Assembly: GCA_034110465.1 (NCBI GenBank)
Contig: JAWUZD010000003.1
Span: 248,001-312,000, forward strand
Reading direction: 5' to 3'
DNA from: Aurantibacter sp034110465
GTDB taxonomy: Bacteria; Bacteroidota; Bacteroidia; Flavobacteriales; Flavobacteriaceae
DNA: 64,000 bases
Within the stretch, counting starts at the first letter, position 1. Every line of letters starts with the position of its first letter. Below the pieces are notes generated by a model. The model had not been told where the DNA came from. It made no database searches and saw nothing but the letters and a program-made list of their open reading frames with translations. Below are positions 60,363-64,000 of this stretch, one piece after another. A program made the position numbers and the translations under genes.

Positions 60363-60409
60363 AAAAGCGTTTATTTAGATAAAAAAAATCATTTAAATAA
60401 ACGCTTTTG
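60363..60409. terminator. Bidirectional terminator between the Cys-rich gene and aqpZ
   Basis: AAAAGCGTTTATTTA and TAAATAAACGCTTTT form a perfect 15-pair stem with an A-rich loop. It lies between convergent genes. Confidence 0.88.
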
Positions 60410-60431
60410 TATGATATAATTTAGACTACGC

Positions 60432-61118
60432 CTATTCTTTATCGAAAAACGCTTTATGTATAAAACCAGCTACAATAGCTCCTGCAATTGGCGCTAGCCA
60501 AAACAACCATAATTGCGAAGGATAATCGCCTCCAGCAAATAATGCCTGACTTGTAGAACGCGCAGGATTAACAGACGTATTTGTAATTGGTATACTAATT
60601 AAATGTATTAATGTTAGTCCTAAACCTATGGCTATTGGTGCAAATCCTTTTGGAGCTCTACTATTTGTACTTCCTAATATTATTAACAAAAAGAACATAG
60701 TTAATAAAAACTCTGCTACTAAAGCAGATAGCATAGAATAACCATCTGGAGATAATGCGCCATAACCATTAGAGGCAAAACCGCCAATATCTGTAAAACC
60801 AGATTTTCCCGAGATTATTAAATACAAAGCGCCAGCTGCTGCAATTGCACCTACTAATTGTGCAGTAATATATCCAACTAGGTCTTTTGCTTCAAATTTT
60901 CCTCCAGCCCAAAGTCCGATAGAAACTGCTGGATTAAAATGTCCACCAGAAATATGTCCAACCGCATAAGCCATTGTTAAAACCGTTAAACCAAATGCTA
61001 ACGATACACCAACAAATCCAATTCCTAAATCTGGATAACCAGCTGCAAAAACGGCGCTACCGCAACCACCAAATACAAGCCAAAAAGTCCCAAAGAATTC
61101 TGCCATTAATTTTTTCAT
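60432..61118 (-). CDS. aqpZ: Aquaporin Z
   Basis: The 228-residue water channel has six transmembrane helices and both NPA boxes: GGHFNPAVSIGLW (about 59-71) and TSVNPARSTSQALF (about 181-194), where the Arg of the second box belongs to the selectivity filter. FGTFWLVFGGCGSAVFAA at the N-terminus is typical of AqpZ. Selectivity-filter residues look like the water-specific type (Phe, His, Arg), so glycerol transport is unlikely. Confidence 0.95.
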   Translation of the reverse strand: MKKLMAEFFGTFWLVFGGCGSAVFAAGYPDLGIGFVGVSLAFGLTVLTMAYAVGHISGGHFNPAVSIGLWAGGKFEAKDLVGYITAQLVGAIAAAGALYLIISGKSGFTDIGGFASNGYGALSPDGYSMLSALVAEFLLTMFFLLIILGSTNSRAPKGFAPIAIGLGLTLIHLISIPITNTSVNPARSTSQALFAGGDYPSQLWLFWLAPIAGAIVAGFIHKAFFDKE

Positions 61119-61242
61119 AATACTATTTTGATTAAAGTTTGAATTGTAATGTACAGAAAAATAATTAAATCAATACTTTTAATTAGCCCTTCAATAAATA
61201 GAAATCGGTTATATTTACCAACTTAAATTCGGGTTTTAGTCT

Positions 61243-62352
61243 ATGCAGATTTTAAATATAATATTCTTCCTTTTTATTACAATTGTTGCTATTCAAGTTA
61301 TTTACTATGTGGTTTTTTCTGTTTTTGCATTTTCAAAAACTAAAAGAAACAAAACAACATCTACTCCAATTTCTGTTATTATTTGTGCCAAAAATGAAGC
61401 CGAGAATATAAAAAAATTCCTACCATTAATTATAGAACAAAACTATCCAACTTTTGAAATTGTTTTAATAAACGATGCGTCTTCAGACGACACTTTAGAG
61501 TTCTTTGAAGCTTTAGCAAAAAAGCACAATACTATAAAAGTTGTAGATGTAGTAAACAACGAAGCTTTTTGGGGAAACAAAAAATATGCATTAACACTTG
61601 GTATAAAAGCCGCTAAATACAATCATTTATTATTTACAGACGCAGATTGTAAACCCATTTCTAAAAACTGGATTAGTACTATGAGTTCTAATTTTACCGA
61701 TAAAAAATCTATTATTTTAGGTTATGGCTCATATCAGAAAAAAGGACATAATTTACTAAATAAGTTAATACGTTTTGAAACGCTTTTAACTGCAATTCAA
61801 TATTTTTCTTATGCTAAAATAGGATCGCCATTTATGGGCGTAGGAAGAAATTTAGCGTATACTAAAAATGATTTTTACAGCACTAACGGATTTATAAAGC
61901 ACATAAAAATACGCTCTGGAGACGACGATTTATTTATAAATGAAGTGGCAACAAAACAGAATACTACGATTTGTTTTTCGGAAGAAAGTTTTACCGTTTC
62001 TACTCCTAAAACCACTTTTAAAACGTGGTTTAAACAAAAAAGACGACACGTTTCTACAGCAAACCTATACAAAACAAAACATAAATTGGCATTAGGTCTA
62101 TTTTATGTTAGTCAGGTATTATTTTATATACTTCCCATATTACTATTATCATTTTTATATCAATGGGAAATTGTTTTAGGACTTATTGGATTAAGATTAG
62201 TGTTCCAATATTTCGTGTTTGGTTTTTCTGCTTCAAAATTAAAAGAAAAAGATGTCTTGTATTTATTACCATTATTAGAAATTGGTTTAATTCTTGCTCA
62301 ATTCAGTATATTTATAACAAATAAGATATCAAAACCTAAACATTGGAAATAA
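61243..62352 (+). CDS. Membrane glycosyltransferase family 2 protein
   Basis: The 369-residue GT-A enzyme has an N-terminal transmembrane helix (about 3-27), then the GT2 core: ISVIICAKNEAENI (about 43-56), IVLINDASSDDTLEF, FTDADCKPISKNW (metal-binding DxD) and SGDDDLFINEVA (catalytic Asp region), then KQKRRHVS, the Q/RxxRW-like motif. Three hydrophobic helices close the protein, as in processive or lipid-acceptor enzymes. The substrate is unknown. Its last 10 bases overlap the ECF sigma gene downstream. Confidence 0.9.
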   Translation: MQILNIIFFLFITIVAIQVIYYVVFSVFAFSKTKRNKTTSTPISVIICAKNEAENIKKFLPLIIEQNYPTFEIVLINDASSDDTLEFFEALAKKHNTIKVVDVVNNEAFWGNKKYALTLGIKAAKYNHLLFTDADCKPISKNWISTMSSNFTDKKSIILGYGSYQKKGHNLLNKLIRFETLLTAIQYFSYAKIGSPFMGVGRNLAYTKNDFYSTNGFIKHIKIRSGDDDLFINEVATKQNTTICFSEESFTVSTPKTTFKTWFKQKRRHVSTANLYKTKHKLALGLFYVSQVLFYILPILLLSFLYQWEIVLGLIGLRLVFQYFVFGFSASKLKEKDVLYLLPLLEIGLILAQFSIFITNKISKPKHWK

Positions 62353-62888
62353 ACGAAGCCATAACCAAAGCAAAAGCAAACGACCAAAAAGCGTTTAATT
62401 TCCTGTTGGACAAACATTGGGATTATGTATATGGATTCCAACTAAAACGTTTAGAAAACGAAAATGATGCAGAAGACATTACTATTCAAACATTTTCTAA
62501 AGCATTTGATAAAATTGAAAGTTTTAATGAGAATTATACTTTTAAAACGTGGTTAATTACGATTTCTAAAAACCTTCATATTGATTTATTAAGAAAAGAA
62601 AAATCGTCTATTTTAAAGCAAAAACCTTTACAATCTGGAGACGAAGCTTATAGTATTCCTGACGATTCGCCTTCTATTGAAGATAAATTAATTACAGAAC
62701 AAAATTTAGCAAAACTACTTAGAGATATTAAATGTTTAAAACCACATTATCAAGAAGTTATTCAGCTACGTTATTTTCAAGAATACAGTTACAAACAAAT
62801 GGCTTTAGAGCTTAACGAACCTATTAATAACATTAAAGTTAAACTCTTAAGAGCAAAAAAACTTTTAGCAGAGATTATAAAAAGTTAA
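62343..62888 (+). CDS. ECF-type RNA polymerase sigma factor
   Basis: The 181-residue protein starts at TTG inside the glycosyltransferase gene. Region 2 is seen as NFLLDKHWDYVYGFQLKRLE, DAEDITIQTFSKAFDKIE and YTFKTWLITISKNLHIDLLR. Region 4 contains HYQEVIQLRYFQEYSYKQMA and LNEPINNIKVKLLRAKKLL. The 10-base overlap links its expression to the glycosyltransferase. No anti-sigma gene follows. Confidence 0.92.
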   Translation: MEINEAITKAKANDQKAFNFLLDKHWDYVYGFQLKRLENENDAEDITIQTFSKAFDKIESFNENYTFKTWLITISKNLHIDLLRKEKSSILKQKPLQSGDEAYSIPDDSPSIEDKLITEQNLAKLLRDIKCLKPHYQEVIQLRYFQEYSYKQMALELNEPINNIKVKLLRAKKLLAEIIKS

Positions 62889-62925
62889 GAAAGGCTTAAG
62901 TCTAAAAAACTAATCAAATACTTTG

Positions 62926-62933
62926 TATCTTTG
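62926..62933 (+). promoter_or_regulatory. Candidate -7 box of lipA
   Basis: TATCTTTG is a perfect TAnnTTTG match 12 bases before the lipA ATG, leaving a leader of only a few bases. Confidence 0.55.
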
Positions 62934-62945
62934 TAATGAAGAAAA

Positions 62946-63833
62946 ATGGCGAAAATGGAAACGAAAACTGCTTCAAATATATTACCAGCAAGACAAGCAA
63001 AACCAAAATGGCTTAAAGTTAAATTACCAACAGGTAAGAAATACACAGAGCTTAGAGGTTTGGTAGATAAATACAATCTAAACACAATATGTGCTTCAGG
63101 AAGTTGTCCAAATATGGGCGAATGTTGGGGTGAAGGAACTGCTACCTTTATGATTTTGGGTAATATTTGTACACGTTCTTGTGGGTTTTGTGGTGTAAAA
63201 ACCGGAAGACCAGAAACCGTAGATTGGGATGAACCTGAAAAAGTAGCGCGTTCTATTAAAATAATGGGCATAAAACACGCGGTTTTAACCAGTGTAGACA
63301 GAGACGATTTAAAAGATATGGGAAGCATTATGTGGGCTGAAACTGTTAAAGCGGTAAGGCGTATGAATCCTGAAACAACTATGGAAACTCTTATTCCAGA
63401 TTTTCAAGGAATTACAAAACACATTGATAGAATTATAGCTGTTGCACCAGAAGTTGTATCTCATAATATAGAAACGGTTAGAAGATTAACAAGAGAAGTT
63501 AGAATTCAAGCCAAATACGAAAAGAGTTTAGAAGTTCTTAATTACCTTAAAAACTCTGGACAAAGGCGCACAAAATCTGGCATTATGTTAGGTTTAGGTG
63601 AAAAACGTGAAGAAGTTATCCAAACATTAGAAGATTTACGTAAAAACCAAGTAGACGTAGTTACTATTGGACAATATTTACAACCAAGTAAAAAACATTT
63701 ACCTGTAAAGCAATTTATTACACCAGATCAATTTCAAGAATACGAAACTATTGGTAAAGAATTAGGCTTTAGACACGTAGAAAGTAGCGCTTTAGTTCGT
63801 TCGTCTTACAAGGCACAAAAACACATTAACTAA
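62946..63833 (+). CDS. lipA: Lipoyl synthase LipA
   Basis: LipA inserts two sulfurs into octanoyl groups on lipoyl domains. The 295-residue radical SAM enzyme has the auxiliary-cluster motif C-ASGS-C-PNMGE-C (about 44-55) and the radical SAM motif C-TRS-C-GF-C (about 70-77). AVLTSVDRDDLKDMGS and the C-terminal VRSSYKAQ, with the Arg-Ser-Ser-Tyr motif that ligates the auxiliary cluster, complete the family pattern. The start could be the second Met (62955). It is followed by the GAPDH gene two bases after its stop. Confidence 0.97.
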   Translation: MAKMETKTASNILPARQAKPKWLKVKLPTGKKYTELRGLVDKYNLNTICASGSCPNMGECWGEGTATFMILGNICTRSCGFCGVKTGRPETVDWDEPEKVARSIKIMGIKHAVLTSVDRDDLKDMGSIMWAETVKAVRRMNPETTMETLIPDFQGITKHIDRIIAVAPEVVSHNIETVRRLTREVRIQAKYEKSLEVLNYLKNSGQRRTKSGIMLGLGEKREEVIQTLEDLRKNQVDVVTIGQYLQPSKKHLPVKQFITPDQFQEYETIGKELGFRHVESSALVRSSYKAQKHIN

Positions 63834-63834
63834 A

Positions 63835-64000
63835 ATGATAAAAGTTGCCATTAATGGCTTTGGTAGAATTGGTCGTCGTGTATTGCGTTTGTTACAAGAA
63901 CATAATACAATTCAAGTTGTTGCAATAAATGATTTGGCCGATGCAAAAACCTTAAGTCATTTATTCAAATATGATAGTATTCATGGTGTTTTTAAAGGCG
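63835..64000 (+). CDS. Glyceraldehyde-3-phosphate dehydrogenase, 5' part only
   Basis: About 55 residues are visible before the window ends. They begin MIKVAINGFGRIGRRVLRLL, the NAD-binding Rossmann start of GAPDH, followed by VVAINDLADAKTLSHLFKYD and SIHGVFKG, all diagnostic. Glycolytic and gluconeogenic isoforms cannot be distinguished from this part. The ATG is two bases downstream of lipA. Confidence 0.95.
   Translation, partial: MIKVAINGFGRIGRRVLRLLQEHNTIQVVAINDLADAKTLSHLFKYDSIHGVFKG

Noticed and set aside
62885..63328. Minus-strand 147-codon frame opposite lipA
   Set aside because: It is antisense to the catalytic motifs of LipA and has no domain character of its own.

Overview
The window is a chromosomal segment of a low-GC member of the Bacteroidota, almost certainly the family Flavobacteriaceae. 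The evidence is the gliding gene gldA, a porT-like gene of the type IX secretion system, a MetH split into two proteins, cysteine-free variants of the DnaG and AccD zinc modules, many -7 boxes of the form TAnnTTTG, weak or absent Shine-Dalgarno sequences and frequent TTG/GTG starts. Almost everything is core metabolism. I see no prophage, IS element, CRISPR array, tRNA or rRNA.

Layout. 1-5.8 kb: 5' part of dnaG, a large lipoprotein, and an ECF sigma / anti-sigma / outer-membrane protein operon. 5.8-12.6 kb: a minus-strand housekeeping run (polyprenyl synthase, rlmN, queA, aroA, MazG-like, dtd, rsgA) with two copies of a structured intergenic repeat. 12.6-17.3 kb: an aromatic amino-acid operon (pheA, aminotransferase, tyrA, DAHP synthase-chorismate mutase) behind a leader-peptide attenuator with a Trp-Tyr-Phe-Phe-Phe run. 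17.4-20.8 kb: gldA, a lipoprotein, a PagL-like protein and a ferredoxin. 20.9-32.0 kb: a complete methionine pathway on the minus strand (metY, metX, thrA, metZ, metH in two parts, metF) behind a SAM-I riboswitch. 32.2-33.7 kb: metK diverges from it behind a SAM-II type riboswitch, so two SAM sensor classes share one intergenic region.

33.7-45.7 kb: a mini-gene between duplicated terminator-promoter modules, a GH3 hydrolase, an FAD monooxygenase with a DnaJ-like zinc-finger extension, rsmG, a desaturase, an aminotransferase, a frameshifted small membrane protein, the Trk potassium system, ubiE, porT and an RNA methyltransferase. 45.8-56.7 kb: BamA/TamA-like protein, fbaA, accD, rpsO, pnp, a hydrolase, an aminotransferase and murB. 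56.7-60.3 kb is the most accessory part: a large inverted repeat, a methyltransferase, a frameshifted two-ORF gene flanked by short inverted repeats, a secreted unknown, small proteins and an ECF sigma factor. 60.4-64 kb: aqpZ, a glycosyltransferase overlapping an ECF sigma gene, lipA and the start of a GAPDH gene.

The strongest regulatory content is RNA-based: the aromatic attenuator and the two SAM riboswitches would tie aromatic and methionine/SAM synthesis to charged tRNA and SAM levels. All functional names come from reading motifs in the translations; no database search was run.
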